In this document: piece by piece, positions 37,922 through 49,547 of the stretch | How positions within the stretch are numbered: the stretch's first letter is position 1 | Layout of the letters: each line of letters starts with the position of its first letter | DNA from: Limnoperna fortunei | Lineage: Eukaryota > Mollusca > Bivalvia > Mytilida > Modiolidae | Direction: 5' to 3' | NCBI GenBank assembly: GCA_944474755.1 | Contig: OX104125.1 | Span: forward strand, 46,139,599 to 46,203,598 | DNA: 64,000 nucleotides | Notes under the pieces: generated by a model | The model's input: the letters and a program-made list of their open reading frames with translations, nothing else | What the model was told of the DNA's origin: nothing | Database searches by the model: none | Position numbers and translations under genes: made by a program

Positions 37922-38119
37922 ATTTAATGGTTGGGATATTTTTAGTACTGACTGACGTCATATCAAAAATTACAATCACGTGGGATACAGGAGATGCCGG
38001 ATGTAAAATTGTAAAGTTTTTACAAGCCATGTCTACCTACGCATCAACGTATTCCCTGGTAGCGCTAAGTTTAGACAGACTTGATGTTGTAATTCGTCCG
38101 TTAAAAAGAGCGGGAAATG
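37922..38119 (+). CDS. CCAP/neuropeptide-S-type GPCR, exon with TM2-TM3
   Basis: The exon follows a T-rich tract and TTAG (37918-37921) and ends before GTATGC (38120). Its first two bases complete the conserved TM2 Asp. It encodes the rest of TM2, the first extracellular loop with its Trp (ITITWDTG), the TM3 Cys that forms the conserved disulfide (AGCKIVKF) and TM3 itself. The G-protein-contact motif at the end of TM3 is Asp-Arg-Leu (38074-38082), where the family normally has Asp-Arg-Tyr. The exon ends after the first base of a codon and joins the TM4 exon in frame. Confidence 0.88.
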
Positions 38120-38518
38120 GTATGCACACAATAAAAACACATGTCCACACAGTTAACACACGACTACACAATATTTTAACAATGGGCACATGTTCAACAT
38201 GGAACAGATATCGTGCAATACACATATATTACTAAATGAAAATCAAAAGGCGAACCATTTTCATTTCGACGCGGCATTGCTGGTTTCGAAAAGACAAAAA
38301 ACCCTTAATATTTCCAAACGTGCATGTACATATATACCTCTTCAGAGAAAAGAAATACCAAAGGGACTTAATTTAGTCTTAACCCAAATAATTACACAAA
38401 ACTATAGTACATACAATTACAAACACAGAACAAAACAACACAAAAAACAAAAGCCAGTAACACGAACTGTCAATACAATGAGAGTAAACTCAGGTGCTCC
38501 AGAAGGTAACCATCGCTT

Positions 38519-38765
38519 GGGGCGCTTCGGTGACCGAGTGGTTAAGTCCCTTAGTAATCCGCTATTAATACGTGCCTTTCAACTCTAAGGTTTTGGGTAC
38601 GAGCCTTACTGAGCGGGGTTTGCTCGGGTTCAACCATGACTGATTAGTATTGATAGTTCCTTGCAAAAGGTCGGGGGGGGGGGGTGATCATCGGGTACTG
38701 GACGTCATGAAATAGCTGAACAAAATGTTGAAAGAAGTGGCGTTAATTATACTCACAAACAACCA
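38519..38765 (+). mobile_element. tRNA-derived SINE, diverged
   Basis: The head CGGTGACCGAGTGGTTAAG is clear. The B box is altered and the core has an 11-G run (AGGTCGGGGGG...). The 3' end is recognisable through AAGAAGTGGCGTTAAT. Confidence 0.8.
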
Positions 38766-38807
38766 TTAAAAGTGAGCTCATAGTGTGACCAAAAATATAC
38801 TTCATGA

Positions 38808-38930
38808 TTTTTATTTTTGGTTGTTGATTCAAATATGTGCCAGTTTTTTGGCTTTCATTTATGGATTGTCTTTTTTGACAGTTTATTTGGTGTTCGGTAT
38901 TTTGTTATTACCTTCATTTGATTTAAACAT
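38808..38930 (+). repeat. Interspersed repeat of unknown class, copy 3
   Basis: It shares TTTTGACAGTTTATTTGGTG and GTTCGGTATTTTGTTATTAC with the copies near 13.9 and 21.4 kb. Confidence 0.6.
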
Positions 38931-39146
38931 ATTTTATGCACAAAAAATGGACTTGACTAGATAGCAGGACCAAGCACTCGGACTAATATACTTCATATAA
39001 CATAAAACATTATTTAAATAATAGTGTGATAATTTCGACAAATGTTTTTGTAAAAAACTTGTAACAAGAAAAGTATTGATTTGGCTGCCGAAACACAGAT
39101 TATTTTATTAACTCTTAAATAACTTTAAATTAAATATTTCCAACAG

Positions 39147-39286
39147 GTAGAAGCTGGGTCCTGATTGCACTTGTATGGGTATGTGCGGCTACCTTTGCTG
39201 TTCCGATGTTGATTTTTTTCTTTATAAAAGAGGCATACAGCATGAAACACTGTATGATTGAATTCTCCCAACAATGGATGTGGCAG
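39147..39286 (+). CDS. CCAP/neuropeptide-S-type GPCR, exon with TM4 and ECL2
   Basis: The exon follows CCAACAG and ends CAG before GTAGG (39287). Its first two bases complete a Gly codon from the previous exon. It encodes TM4 with the conserved Trp (LVWVCAATFAVPML), the start of the second extracellular loop and its disulfide Cys (KHCMIEF). The exon ends on a codon boundary. The last ~30 bp of this exon and its donor are copied in tandem downstream in the intron. Only the first donor gives an open frame: reading past it meets a TAA 13 codons later. Confidence 0.88.
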
Positions 39287-39700
39287 GTAGGACACGTGAT
39301 TAATAAATTGGTGATTGGTGTTTAAAATCAACATTAAGTAAAAAGGAAAAAACCCTAAAAAAATTCTAAACCGATTTAAAATAAAAAAGCAAGTGATCGA
39401 ATTCTCCCAACAGTGGATGTGGCAGGTAGGACACGTGATTAATAAATTGGTGATTGGTGTTTAAAATCAACATTAAGAAAAAAGGAAAAACCCTAAAAAA
39501 TTCTAAACGGATTTAAAATAAAAAAGCAGAGTGATCGAATTCTCCCAACAGTGGATGTGGCAGGTAGGCCACGTGATTAATAAATTAGTGATTGGTGTTT
39601 CAAATCAACATTAAGTAAAAAGGAAAAAACCCTAAAAAATTCTAAACCGATTTAAAATTAAAAAGCAGAGTGATCGGATTCTGGCAACAACGAACGTGGA
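39257..39700. repeat. Tandem ~138-bp repeat that includes an exon end and splice donor
   Basis: Three near-identical copies and a partial fourth follow each other. The string GTGGCAGGTAGG, which is the exon-intron junction, ends up at 39,287, 39,426 and 39,564. The spacing is 139 and 138 bp. The fourth copy (from about 39,670) diverges after GGATTCTGGCAACAAC. Confidence 0.92.
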
Positions 39701-40256
39701 ATAGAATGCACGCACAATTGGAGAAAGAATTAGAAAGTGGTCGCCCAGCGACCTCCAAACCTTGCTGTGCGAGGTGATTATAGGGTAGGGTGTCTGGGTA
39801 CTGCATACTGCAAATTTAAATATGTCTTATAATAATGGATTTTGACATTAGGAATTGCTTAACAATTTAAAGCGGTCATTTCCGAAAAGGATCTTTCCTT
39901 GTATAATGTTGAAAATTTGTAATTATGTAAAACTCTAATTTCTTTAGGAAAAGTATACAAAGGTCGTAAGCACTAGAGGCATACAAATAGCACACATGTA
40001 AGGCACGCCATACATTATTGAGTTACAGTGCATATGTAAGGCACGCCATAACCACATTATTGAGTTACAGTGCGTTCAACTGCGTTCATCCTATGTAAAC
40101 GGCTGTTCAACAAAGATAAATGCAGTATACTTTCGTATAAATTTCTGTTAAATTACACTCTAGTTCATTGTAGATATAAGACGGTTAATTAATTTATTTA
40201 TATTACACCTTTTGCCACATTAAACCATTTTTGAATAAATGTTGTTCTGATTGCAG
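39287..40256 (+). other. Receptor intron, about 1.0 kb
   Basis: It begins GTAGGA and ends GATTGCAG. Apart from the exon-end repeat it has a ~40-bp duplication at about 39,997-40,070 (GTAAGGCACGCCATA, then CATTATTGAGTTACAGTGC). Confidence 0.85.
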
Positions 40257-40416
40257 GTGTATTTATCACTGAACGCTATAGCAGTATTTATCATACCTGC
40301 TTTTATTATAGCGTTCTGTTACATTGTCATAGTAACAGTTATATGGCGGAAATCAACATTTTCACTTGGGAATGACTCATCTAATGGATGCTCGCCCCAA
40401 CATATAATAGACAAAG
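40257..40416 (+). CDS. CCAP/neuropeptide-S-type GPCR, exon with TM5
   Basis: The exon lies between GATTGCAG and GTATGT. It opens on a codon boundary, matching the phase of the TM4 exon. It encodes TM5 with its conserved Pro (AVFIIPAFIIAFCYIVIV) and the first part of the third intracellular loop, which is Ser/Asn-rich (STFSLGNDSSNGCSPQ). It ends after the first base of a codon, which the next exon completes to Asp. Confidence 0.87.
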
Positions 40417-40488
40417 GTATGTGCTTCTGTATACTATGTTTTGTTTATTTTCTGGTATCATCTTATTGGTTTGGTTTGATTGGTTTGA

Positions 40489-40705
40489 ATAGTGTATAAT
40501 GCCTCTTTCAGCAATTTTTCAGCTATATCATGGCGTCCAGTTTCTATTGGGTGGAGCAAGCCCCAGTGCCTACCGCTTTGTTAGGAAAACTGGCAATCCT
40601 TGTCAATTATCTTTGTCAATTAAGATTGGAGATGACAATGTAGTGTAGACAAACCACGTGTTCATTAGAAGACGAACTACCTTAACCGCTCGGCCACCGA
40701 GTCCC
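40489..40705 (-). mobile_element. tRNA-derived SINE, internally deleted
   Basis: The tail side, core, a duplicated CTTTGTCAATTAAG-type string and the head complement (CCGCTCGGCCACCGAG) are present; the segment around the B box is missing. Confidence 0.8.
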
Positions 40706-41174
40706 GTATCAGCTTTGTATTAGCCTAACATGATATACATAGCGCAAGCACACATGTCTAGCAGTGAACAGACACGTCAAAATTCGTCGCTTCTACAGAC
40801 AAATCCGATGTTTTTCATCTTTGAAACAATATTGTTTCCTAACATCTTTACCGTTGGGAATCAATTTCCAATAAAATACCGTAGAAATATTTTTTTTCTT
40901 AGCCTGAAATCTATCCCATATCTTTTCATAATCATAATACAGTTATTGTTAGGGCTGCTTAAGACCAAACTATTGTAAAATTGAATTTGAATTGACCGTT
41001 CCGGGAAAACCTGGATTTTGTGTGACGAATTTTACATTGTGTCTGACCAAATGTCAGCTATAATGTCAAACTATTTCAGCTGATTTGATTGAAATGATGC
41101 AAGTCATTCTACTCGCACACAGCAGTCGAGTGATGAACATAGTTGGCCATTCACAAATGATCACTGGCGTGTCA

Positions 41175-41310
41175 ACACTTAGGTTGGGAGTTCTCGACTT
41201 TACCTTAATTGACAAAGATTGCTAGTTATCAACCACACTTCCTTAATACACAAATTTGTTTAAAAAGTTTAAAAGTGGACACCATAATATAGCTGAAATA
41301 GGAGTGCTGC
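41175..41310 (+). mobile_element. Strongly diverged SINE
   Basis: TTAATTGACAAAGATTGC and GGACACCATAATATAGCTG retain family similarity; the middle and tail are lost. Confidence 0.5.
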
Positions 41311-41379
41311 TAGCTATGTTATCAATCTGACACTTCATTATTATCCGAAACATATGTGTATTCCTTGCTGTGTCGTCTT

Positions 41380-41487
41380 AATGTCGCGTGCTAATCTCTT
41401 ACGCAGGACACACTAATGTCGCGTGCTTATCGCTGACGCAGAACACACAGTAATGACGCGTGCTAATTGCTGAAGCAGAACACACTA
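41380..41487. repeat. Three-copy ~36-bp tandem repeat
   Basis: Each unit has AATGTCGCGTGCTAAT and GACGCAGAACACAC variants. Confidence 0.85.
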
Positions 41488-42019
41488 AAGAGATGGACAA
41501 GAAAAAGAACATTAAATTAATTAGGGAACTAGATTTGTCCATCGGAAGGAAATTTTGATTGCATGTTTAACAGTTTGGACATGAACAGAATTTTGTCACG
41601 TACTCTTTTTCCGCAATTTAATTATCAAACACCACTGTGTAAGTCTTTATTTTATAATTGGATCAAACCCCACAAAATAAGGTACTAGGTCGAACCCCAC
41701 AGAATATGGTACATGCAGTAGCTGTCAGAATCATTTAAACTTGATTGTAATAAAATACTAATAGTAATACAATTTCACAAATCCTACACTACGTATATTT
41801 CTGGAAGAAATAAACGTCGTTTCTATCGTTTTTCGACTCACTCGCACAATAAAGAAAGTCAACTAAAAAAGGCGAATGGAACTCTCCTTCTTCAGTAGTT
41901 AGTAGCTTTTTTACTGTATCACTTTAGACTATAGGTGCATATTTTTGTGAATAGCTTAGGTTGAAAACTTACGGAGAACTACACCTTAAAGCTTTGATTT
42001 ACGTCAGCAGCGTATTTTG

Positions 42020-42321
42020 CAATCTCCACGCAAATGATTCTGGGTGTCATACGTCAACCACAATCACATCTGCCACACCATGGTGACGCCATGATAGATA
42101 TCGTAAAAACTAATTACTTTTACAGTAAAACCGTATCAAAAGTGTACAAATAGACTTAATAAAAATAAATAACATCTCGTGTATTTTTACCAACATCTGT
42201 CTAGATCTCTGTTTACAAACATCATTTGCAGGCGCAAAAATGTAGTCCCGCGGTAAATGGGGGATGATGTGTGGCAAAGGTCATATCTGGGAACCAGTTA
42301 TGTTCTCTGTGCCAGAGAGTG
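42020..42321 (+). repeat. ~290-bp interspersed repeat family, copy
   Basis: Begins CAATCTCCACGCAAATGATT and ends near TGTGCCAGAGAGTG; very similar to the copy at 7004. Confidence 0.75.
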
Positions 42322-43061
42322 AATATTTTGTTCAGAACAACACACATTGAAACTAAAATGTCGAATACTTATAAAAATAACTATTTATAAAGGATATAAC
42401 TAGTGTATATGAACGTTTGGATTATGTATTATTTGTTAAAAAAAAACAAAAAAATGTATCTCAGTGACATTGATGTTCCGCTGGTCACATATTAGTAAAC
42501 ACTGCTCTGAGTTCACTCAAGCATGAAGTATTGGACACAGTCCTACAGAATTTTGTCTGCAAAACGACCTCATAATGTTGTAACTATGTATCCAGTTTCA
42601 AGAAGGTGTGAAAGTCACCTTCATAAAAAAAGGCTTCAACATAATGTTTAATTTGAGGTTGGACGGACGAACGAACGTACGAATGAACAAACGAACAGAC
42701 CGAAACGTTATATGTCCTCCAATTTACATAATAAATCTTTATTTTAATTAAACAGGATTTCGTTTCAACATGTCAAATCCATAATGTGGCTTATTTGTAC
42801 GCCACTTCGTCAAGGTCAAGGCTAAACTTCAACATAAACTTAAAAGGATTTGCCATTTTTCCCTTTAAAGAGTGTTCTCTTTGTCGTAATGAGTATCCAA
42901 GTTTCTATGTAAATAAAAAAAACATGACTGGAAGTAAAAGTTTCGAAAACATGACACAGCTGCAAGTGTCGGTGCGCTATTCCGACTCACATAAAACATT
43001 AATCAAATAAAATGCTTTAGTTTTTTTCAGTAAAAGTCTTATTGTATGCAAAATGTTTTAG

Positions 43062-43187
43062 ATGGAAACACAGTTCCCAAACAGAATGAAAAGAAAGTCA
43101 GATGGACGAATCCCGGAAGTAGTTCCAGAGGTGTTATTCCAAAAGCTAAAATCAAAACCATCAAGATGACATTCGTGATTGTATTAG
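43062..43187 (+). CDS. CCAP/neuropeptide-S-type GPCR, exon with ICL3 and start of TM6
   Basis: The acceptor is TTTTAG at 43056-43061. An alternative TTTCAG at 43025-43030 would run into a stop. The first two bases complete an Asp codon. The exon encodes a basic third intracellular loop and the cytoplasmic end of TM6 (AKIKTIKMTFVIVL), typical of the CCAP/neuropeptide-S receptor group. It ends after the first base of a codon before GTAATA, and the final exon completes that codon to Ala. Confidence 0.87.
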
Positions 43188-43813
43188 GTAATACAGTACT
43201 ATCAGTAAAAATTCATATGAAATCAATATTAGTGGAGTTTTATCCACCAAATCCCTTTTTAGCTCTTGGAAATGCCAATCAGTAATAATTTGTTTTTAAC
43301 AAAAGCTTTACCAATTTGGCCTTGTAACATGAAAAATCTGTTCAGGAGTATCACAATTTAAAAAAAACCCAAATACATGTACAATTACAAAACAGAATAA
43401 GTTATTCATAAAACAAGAAAGAACTAACAGAACTCATGTATGTACTTTTTCAAGCGTCAGGTATGCAATGCACAAAGATATTTTCAAGAAGTTGCAATGT
43501 GTTTTTTAACCACAATTGATTGTTTGGTCGATTCAAACAAAGAAACAATAACGAAAAACAACAATAGAACGTATGAATTTTAATAGAGACCTGCACTGGA
43601 ATTAAATCGCGATTTATTATTTATCTTAGTTAAAGGTTTTTTGATGAAATCTCACAGGTTTTAAATATTCCTAATTGTTTTTTTTTATTTGAAGATTCAC
43701 AAACAAAATTAATTTCAGTTATACTACACTGGCCGTAATGACTCAGTTCGTTTCATAAAAAAATTATATAAATGTTAACGACTTCCGTGTTGGAAACATC
43801 CCCGTCTGTAAAG

Positions 43814-44103
43814 TTTCGTTATGGGGGCCTCGGTGGCCGAGTGGTCAAGGTATAGTTCGTCTACTATTGATCACATGGTCTGTCAACACTGAGATTGCAG
43901 GTTCGATTCCCGCTGCAGGCAGGGTGTACTAGACTCCAATCTTAATTGACAAGGATTGCCAATTTTCCTACCGGAGGTCGGGGGTTTTCTCTGGGTACTC
44001 CGGCTTCCTCCCCCAATAAAAACTGGACGCCATGATATAGCTAAAAAAATGTTGAAAGTGGCGTTAAACACCATCAAACAAACAAACAAACAACTTTCGT
44101 TAT
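43814..44103 (+). mobile_element. tRNA-derived SINE, best-preserved copy
   Basis: The element at 43823-44094 has the A box TGGCCGAGTGGTCAAGG, the B box GGTTCGATTCC, the central GGTCGGGGGTTTTCTC, GATATAGCT and an AAACAAACAAAC tail. TTTCGTTAT flanks it at 43814-43822 and 44095-44103. The A and B boxes are the pol III promoter inherited from a tRNA. This copy serves as the reference for the others. Confidence 0.93.
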
Positions 44104-44196
44104 ATTAAGAGAATGAATAAACTAAGACCAATGAAGTTTCTTGACGATTTTTTCTGTTAATAACTGTTGGTCTGTGGAGTAGATAGATGCTGATTG

Positions 44197-44256
44197 TAGT
44201 GCACGCCAAAACATCCGGGGCCCTGGTTAGTGCACGCCAAAACATACGGGGCCCTG
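44197..44256. repeat. 30-bp tandem duplication
   Basis: AGTGCACGCCAAAACAT followed by CGGGGCCCTGG occurs twice with one or two changes. Confidence 0.85.
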
Positions 44257-47184
44257 GAAGCTCCGCGGATATAGTCTTTTAGAACTAAATTTTAAGTGTA
44301 TGGAAGCTTACTTTTCAAATGAAATTGACCCAGTCACGATCATTCAAAAACTTTTATTTCAATGCACATTTTCCGACACCATTCAGCTGCCTTCTTCGCT
44401 TGTGTGATGCGGAATTACGTCATGTAGTAACATCGGACCAAAATGAGTAGGAGAATTTCATATTTAATATGCTACCCAGACAAATATAATGAGTATGGTT
44501 GGAGAATTTTTGCACTGCAAACTACCCAGAACATATAGAATGAGTATACCACTTCCCTTGTTCTTTCTTTTTTTTTTTATAAAAAAGAGTTACCGTTTCG
44601 TTTGTGCACGCAGTTGCGCCGTTGCGTAAATGGCAGCTACGCCACTGAATACATGTTTAAACAACAAAATTTCTTTGTTTTTTAACCTGAGATATTGTTT
44701 GCCAATTCAAAAGGATCGATCCCCTGTGCAACCCAGGTTATACTATATAACTTGCATTGGTCAACTTTGACCAATTCTTACGCCGTTAATATTTAAATTC
44801 TTCCATGATGCCATTCGTCTTTATACCGTTAAAATTGTCAAGTATTAAAGTACAAGAAATATTTCAAATATCTATACTTTATGACATGCTCAGTAATGGG
44901 AAACATTCCTTACATAAGGGTAATTTGAAGTTTAAAAGGAATTGTTCCAGCCAGAACACATATATTGTCCTTTGAACCCTATCCCGCCATTACTGGATTG
45001 TCTATGGATCGGAACCTTTCTCGAGCATTTTGCCAAATGTTACTTGTCTGCCCTTCTAATTGTTATCCCACGTCTAGTCCTGGGTCAACTCGTGCCAAAG
45101 TTGATGACCTTTGACCTTGAACTTTGACTTCAGGGTCCGTGGGGTCGAGACAGATGTATGCCACCTCACTGGTATCTAGTTCCAAATGTAAATCGATTCC
45201 TTATGGGTTAACTTGCTATTTGTCTTTCATTTCGGTTGTGAATCCTTGGCTTATCAATCTGTTACAGTGTTTTATGTCTTGCTTGTTGTGCTACGTACTT
45301 ATTTTAAATAACATGTCACGTGTGTCTCATTGCGCGTATATCTGATATATAAAAATGGGAAAACAGAAAAGACAAAAATCATTTATATTGATGGATAAAT
45401 AATTACGTTCCGGAAGTCTTGTTCTACACGGAGAAAAGTTCTTAAAAAGTTTTAAAAAGTGTTTTAAGAGAACAAATTAGTAAAAGAGTAAATATGCGCA
45501 TCATATAGACCAAGAGACGGTAACATGTATGCTTCGGTTTAATTGTATCTGCATGATTTGAGCTTTTGCTAATTGAATAGTACTGTATGGTGTATGAATA
45601 CAACCTTGAACTTGAACTTCTTTTGACATTACAGAATTCTATTACCTTGATATAAGGGTTTCTTTAATTTCCCGAAATACAATATATCTATCAAATTATC
45701 ATTAATTTATTCATTGGCCATTAATTTAGGCAATAAATATTGTTTGTCGGTTAGTCATTAACTACTGATAAAAAGTTCACATGGCTTCCATCGTGTCTAA
45801 ATTTGACGCCATGTATAAAGCCGTAGAAATAATTATTTGTATTTTGTATATAATTTGACATTTGAAAATACTTTTTAGGTAGAATACATTCTTGTCAATA
45901 CCAGATAATTAAAAAAGTAAACGAAATGTCAGTCTTGTACAAATCTCCATCAAGATTGAATTGCACACGAAGTCGCATTTTATTCATAATATAGTGTAAT
46001 GACCCATGATCCCTGCCTATGACCAATAATCAAAGATTATACAGAGCTAACCGTTAGAGGACGCTTTCTCAGGAGAAGTAATTCATAGTAGGTCTGGGTT
46101 CTGTAGTCAATAGACAGGGTTTACGCATATTTACTCATTTTTCACATCGAGTAACCGAATCGTATTTTCAATCAAAATTCTTGTTTATTAGTGATAATCA
46201 TATATTGTTTGGTTAACCTATAGTTACTTAAGTTATTATTAATTTTTTTTACATCATATGCTCATAGAATCCTAGATTCTAGATAAAAGTGACAGCCGCT
46301 TGCCATACACGGGCTAATAATTTCACATTATCTGTGTCTGACCATCCTCTCAAGTCAAGCTTGAAAATTCCCCCATCTAGAAGTCACTATTTTGATTGGC
46401 TACATCATACCTTAATGTAGCCAATCAAAAGCTCGCTTTCATTCACGACTTGATTAGGGGATATCCCGATGTTGATTGTAAATAAACTCAAACTGATGTG
46501 TTGCATAGACCATGTGAAAATCAGTGTATTTTGTACAGAAGTGTTTATAGTTTGTTATAACCACGTTATTTATTAGTTGCGTTACGTTTTCTTTCCACTC
46601 AAGAAAGAGTAAGAATGACTACTGCCAAACACTTGCTTCTTTCAAGCTATTTCATTAGTTGATATTTTGAAGGATTGACGTCATCTTCTAGCCCGGGAAT
46701 TTCCTAGCTAAGTTTGTAAGGGTTTCGTGGACACAGAAACCCTGACTTGTGAGGAAGGTGTCTTACTTATTCGTAAGAAACGAACAATAGACATATTCGT
46801 TGATGTTTAAAATTTCGAACACAATACTAGCATTTCAGTTATATAGTGGGCGATGGTAGACATGTGCTCGCTTTGTACACCACAACACCAACCACGTAGA
46901 CAATCAATCTCTCGGTTCAATCTACTTTAGAACGAGTAACAACAAATACGTTTTTTTATACTTTTTGTTTACCTTTTGCGTGGGTGCATTGGCGACCCAT
47001 GATGTATATATTACAGAGGTATTGCGGATGCTGTGGAGAATGTGGAATTGTGGGAAGGTACCTCAAAGGAAATTATTCCACGTCATTGCTTTGTTAGAAA
47101 ATTAAACTATACTGAACTGCTGTAATCATACCAAAAGAAACTGCACAATTTGTATATTTATACGCATGTAATGAACATAAACAC

Positions 47185-47442
47185 TTAGGGACAGACCATT
47201 TAACTTGAAGGGGGGTGCTTGGTTTTTTGTTTTGGTCAGGAATATTTATTTTTTGAAGGCATCACGACAGAATATTTTTTTCATAATTAGCATTAGTTTT
47301 ATAGCAGAAATCCTTCTTCAGAATATTTTTTTTCTTACCGTCTGCTTCCAAAATATTTGTTCATCAAAAATCATTTTCATAATATTTTTTTAGGAAAAAG
47401 CCAAGTCCCCCACCCCCTGGAAGTTAAATGGTCTGTTCCTTA
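47185..47442 (+). mobile_element. Harbinger-type MITE, copy 3
   Basis: A 252-bp element at 47188-47439 is flanked by TTA at 47185-47187 and 47440-47442. Its left end is GGGACAGACCATTTAACTTG and the right end is the near-complement. It has the same orientation as copy 1. Confidence 0.82.
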
Positions 47443-48085
47443 TTTTAATCGACTACTCATTTATCGAAACAATTTTCCTCCGCGTAACGTTTGTATCGTG
47501 CGCACGCACCTAACTTAACAACTGGGTTAATTTTAAAATATTTATTTTGCATTTAAATGCTTTTTAATGAGGAAATACTACGTAAATATTTTCAAGGCTG
47601 TAAATATTCTTAACACTTAATATGGTATTTTAACATGAACTATGTATTGTATTTTTTAATAAGCAACAAGGCAACTAAGCAAACAATTGATTTCATTGTT
47701 TCTATATATAGCATCCTAAATGAGCGGTTAGAATATTCTGTAAGTGTGTCCAAAGTTCTTTGAAGGGCACTGTTGTTTATTCAAAATCAAAGTTGGGAAA
47801 ACATTAATCTGGCCTTTAATACAGACAAACTCCGAATCTAGTGACAATTACAAAGCCAAGCGTAGTTCGTCATTGACCTGTCGAAACTTTAGACACAATT
47901 CACTGGAGCATGTTTATTAAATGTTCATCTACGGAACTATTGATATATTTTACTGCTGATCAGACAAAAACCATGGCCGACAGGTGAAAAAAAGTTCTGG
48001 TCAGATATAATTTCTCTTCAAAATTTATTGATACGAGTAGGTATTAGAACAAAACTAACTTGCGTCCACCATTGCTTTTCGGGAC

Positions 48086-48210
48086 AAGGAGTGCCAGATT
48101 TCCATCCAAAGGTCGGCGGTTTTCTCCGGGCTTCCTCACCCAATAAAAACTGGACCACCATGATATAGCTGAAAAATGGCTGAAAGTGGCGATAAACAAA
48201 GAAACAAACG
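48086..48210 (+). mobile_element. 5'-truncated SINE near the last receptor exon
   Basis: GGTCGGCGGTTTTCTCCGG, CATGATATAGCTGAAAAATGG and AAAGTGGCGATAAACAAAG are present; the tail ends about 220 bp before the exon. Confidence 0.8.
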
Positions 48211-48428
48211 TATCTGCAAACAATGTCAAGATGATATGAACACGTTTTTTGTTTTATTACTAACGCCAATAACTTTTGAAGAGTAATTACCAACTCCCCT
48301 TTCCCCATAAAACTAAAATTTGTCATTTCTTTGTAGCACTAATTGTACTCGTATTTTGAATTTTTATAATTATATCGGTTTTACTTATTTTACATGAATG
48401 ATTAATGATTTTCATTTTTTATTTTCAG

Positions 48429-48670
48429 CCTTTATCTTTTGTTGGAGTCCATATTTTGTGTTTGACCTCTTGTATGTGTATGGACAAATTCCGGATCCAA
48501 CTTCCGAAAAAGTAACAGCAATCAACACTTTTATTCAGAGCTTAGCTCCACTGAACAGTGCCGTGAATCCATTCATATTTCTATTATTTAATTTTAACAC
48601 AGTCAGAAATGTATGCGGGAGGAAAAACCGCCATTTGTATTCTCCTCCCACAACTCACACACAATTGTAA
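48429..48670 (+). CDS. CCAP/neuropeptide-S-type GPCR, last exon with TM6-TM7
   Basis: The exon follows TTATTTTCAG and runs to a TAA at 48668-48670. The first two bases complete the Ala at the exon junction. It encodes TM6 with Cys-Trp-x-Pro ([14 protein letters not shown]), the third extracellular loop ([10 protein letters not shown]), and TM7 ([14 protein letters not shown]). TM7 has Asn-Pro-x-x-Phe where most receptors have Asn-Pro-x-x-Tyr. The cytoplasmic tail is short, about 27 residues, and Arg- and Thr-rich. The six exons sum to 1002 nt, a whole number of codons. Confidence 0.9.
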
Positions 48671-49217
48671 TTATATCTTTGTTACAATGGTGTCAGGCAC
48701 GGTTTCTCAAAAGACAAACACAAGTTATTCTTGGACTTACATTAGTTTTTTTCTTAAATAACGTCGCAACATCGAAACTGTCAAGTTCTGATTTGCTTAA
48801 ACAAGGATTCCTACTCAACGTTTAAGATTGTATCAAGAAATCGGGGCTAGGCGTTTAATTAGGGAACGAAGTAAAAAAAAATGAAAACGAAGCGAAGAAA
48901 CCACGACACGTTTAATAAGACCACATATCGAGTATCGAGTTGTCTCCCTTAAGGTGGTCTGCTTAAACAAGGTTTGACCTATTTAAGTCACAAGGACTTA
49001 AAATAGCACTTTGAAAAAGATAGAAGGATAAATTACAGTTATCGTATACAAATAACATTACACAGTTTTGTAGCAAAGTCTAATACAAATAAGTTCATGT
49101 CAAGATTTAGTATGAATCATCCAATCAGATTAACGTTTACAAATTTAATTAAATGAATGGATGAAAGTATTACGTATGAATTCACATTGAACCCTGTTGC
49201 AACTTTAACTTGGAATT

Positions 49218-49305
49218 TGTTTGTTTGTTTAAATTGGAATTTACGCCACATTAAGCTATTTTTAGCTCTATTATTGCATATCTAGTTTTTATTGGAGGAG
49301 AACAC
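49218..49305 (-). mobile_element. SINE 3'-end fragment
   Basis: GTTTGTTTGTTTAAATTGG, TTACGCCACATTAAGC and AGTTTTTATTGGAGGAG match the 3' end. Confidence 0.65.
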
Positions 49306-49547
49306 CATACCTTTACAAAAGATGATATCTTGTGTATAAACAATAGAAAGGAGGAAGCAGTGGTAGATTTAATATCAAGAAGATTTTACAATCATAATTA
49401 TGGTTTCAACTGAACAAAGAGATAATATATTGCTGGCAAGGCAACAACAAAAAGGTCACTACATCAGATAAAGCGAAAGTCCTGTAATGTTTTTGTCTCA
49501 AGACGAATTTAGCCTTAGTACCATCAAACCTTTTTGATTAAAAATAT

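Larger units (their letters stand above)
38120..39146 (+). other. Receptor intron, about 1.0 kb
   Basis: It begins GTATGC and ends TTTCCAACAG. It holds a SINE (38519-38765) and an interspersed repeat copy (38808-38930). Confidence 0.85.
40417..43061 (+). other. Receptor intron, about 2.6 kb
   Basis: It begins GTATGT and ends TGTTTTAG. It holds SINE copies at 40489 and 41175, a three-copy repeat at 41380-41487 and the ~290-bp repeat at 42020-42321. No other exon was recognised. Confidence 0.8.
43188..48428 (+). other. Receptor intron, about 5.2 kb
   Basis: It begins GTAATA and ends TTATTTTCAG. It contains a full SINE (43814-44103), a 30-bp duplication (44197-44256), MITE copy 3 (47185-47442) and a truncated SINE (48086-48210). 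Short open frames at 44,942-45,345 show no family motif. Confidence 0.8.

Noticed and set aside
43031..43061. Alternative acceptor (TTTTTTTCAG at 43021-43030) for the TM6 exon
   Set aside because: In the required phase it meets a stop codon before TM6. The acceptor ending at 43061 gives an open and family-like sequence.
43824..43920. Functional tRNA gene
   Set aside because: A and B boxes are present but the sequence does not fold into a full cloverleaf and continues into the SINE body with a tail and target duplication.
44942..45345. Two adjacent open frames in the last receptor intron
   Set aside because: They are short, in different frames, with no recognised domain or splice context.
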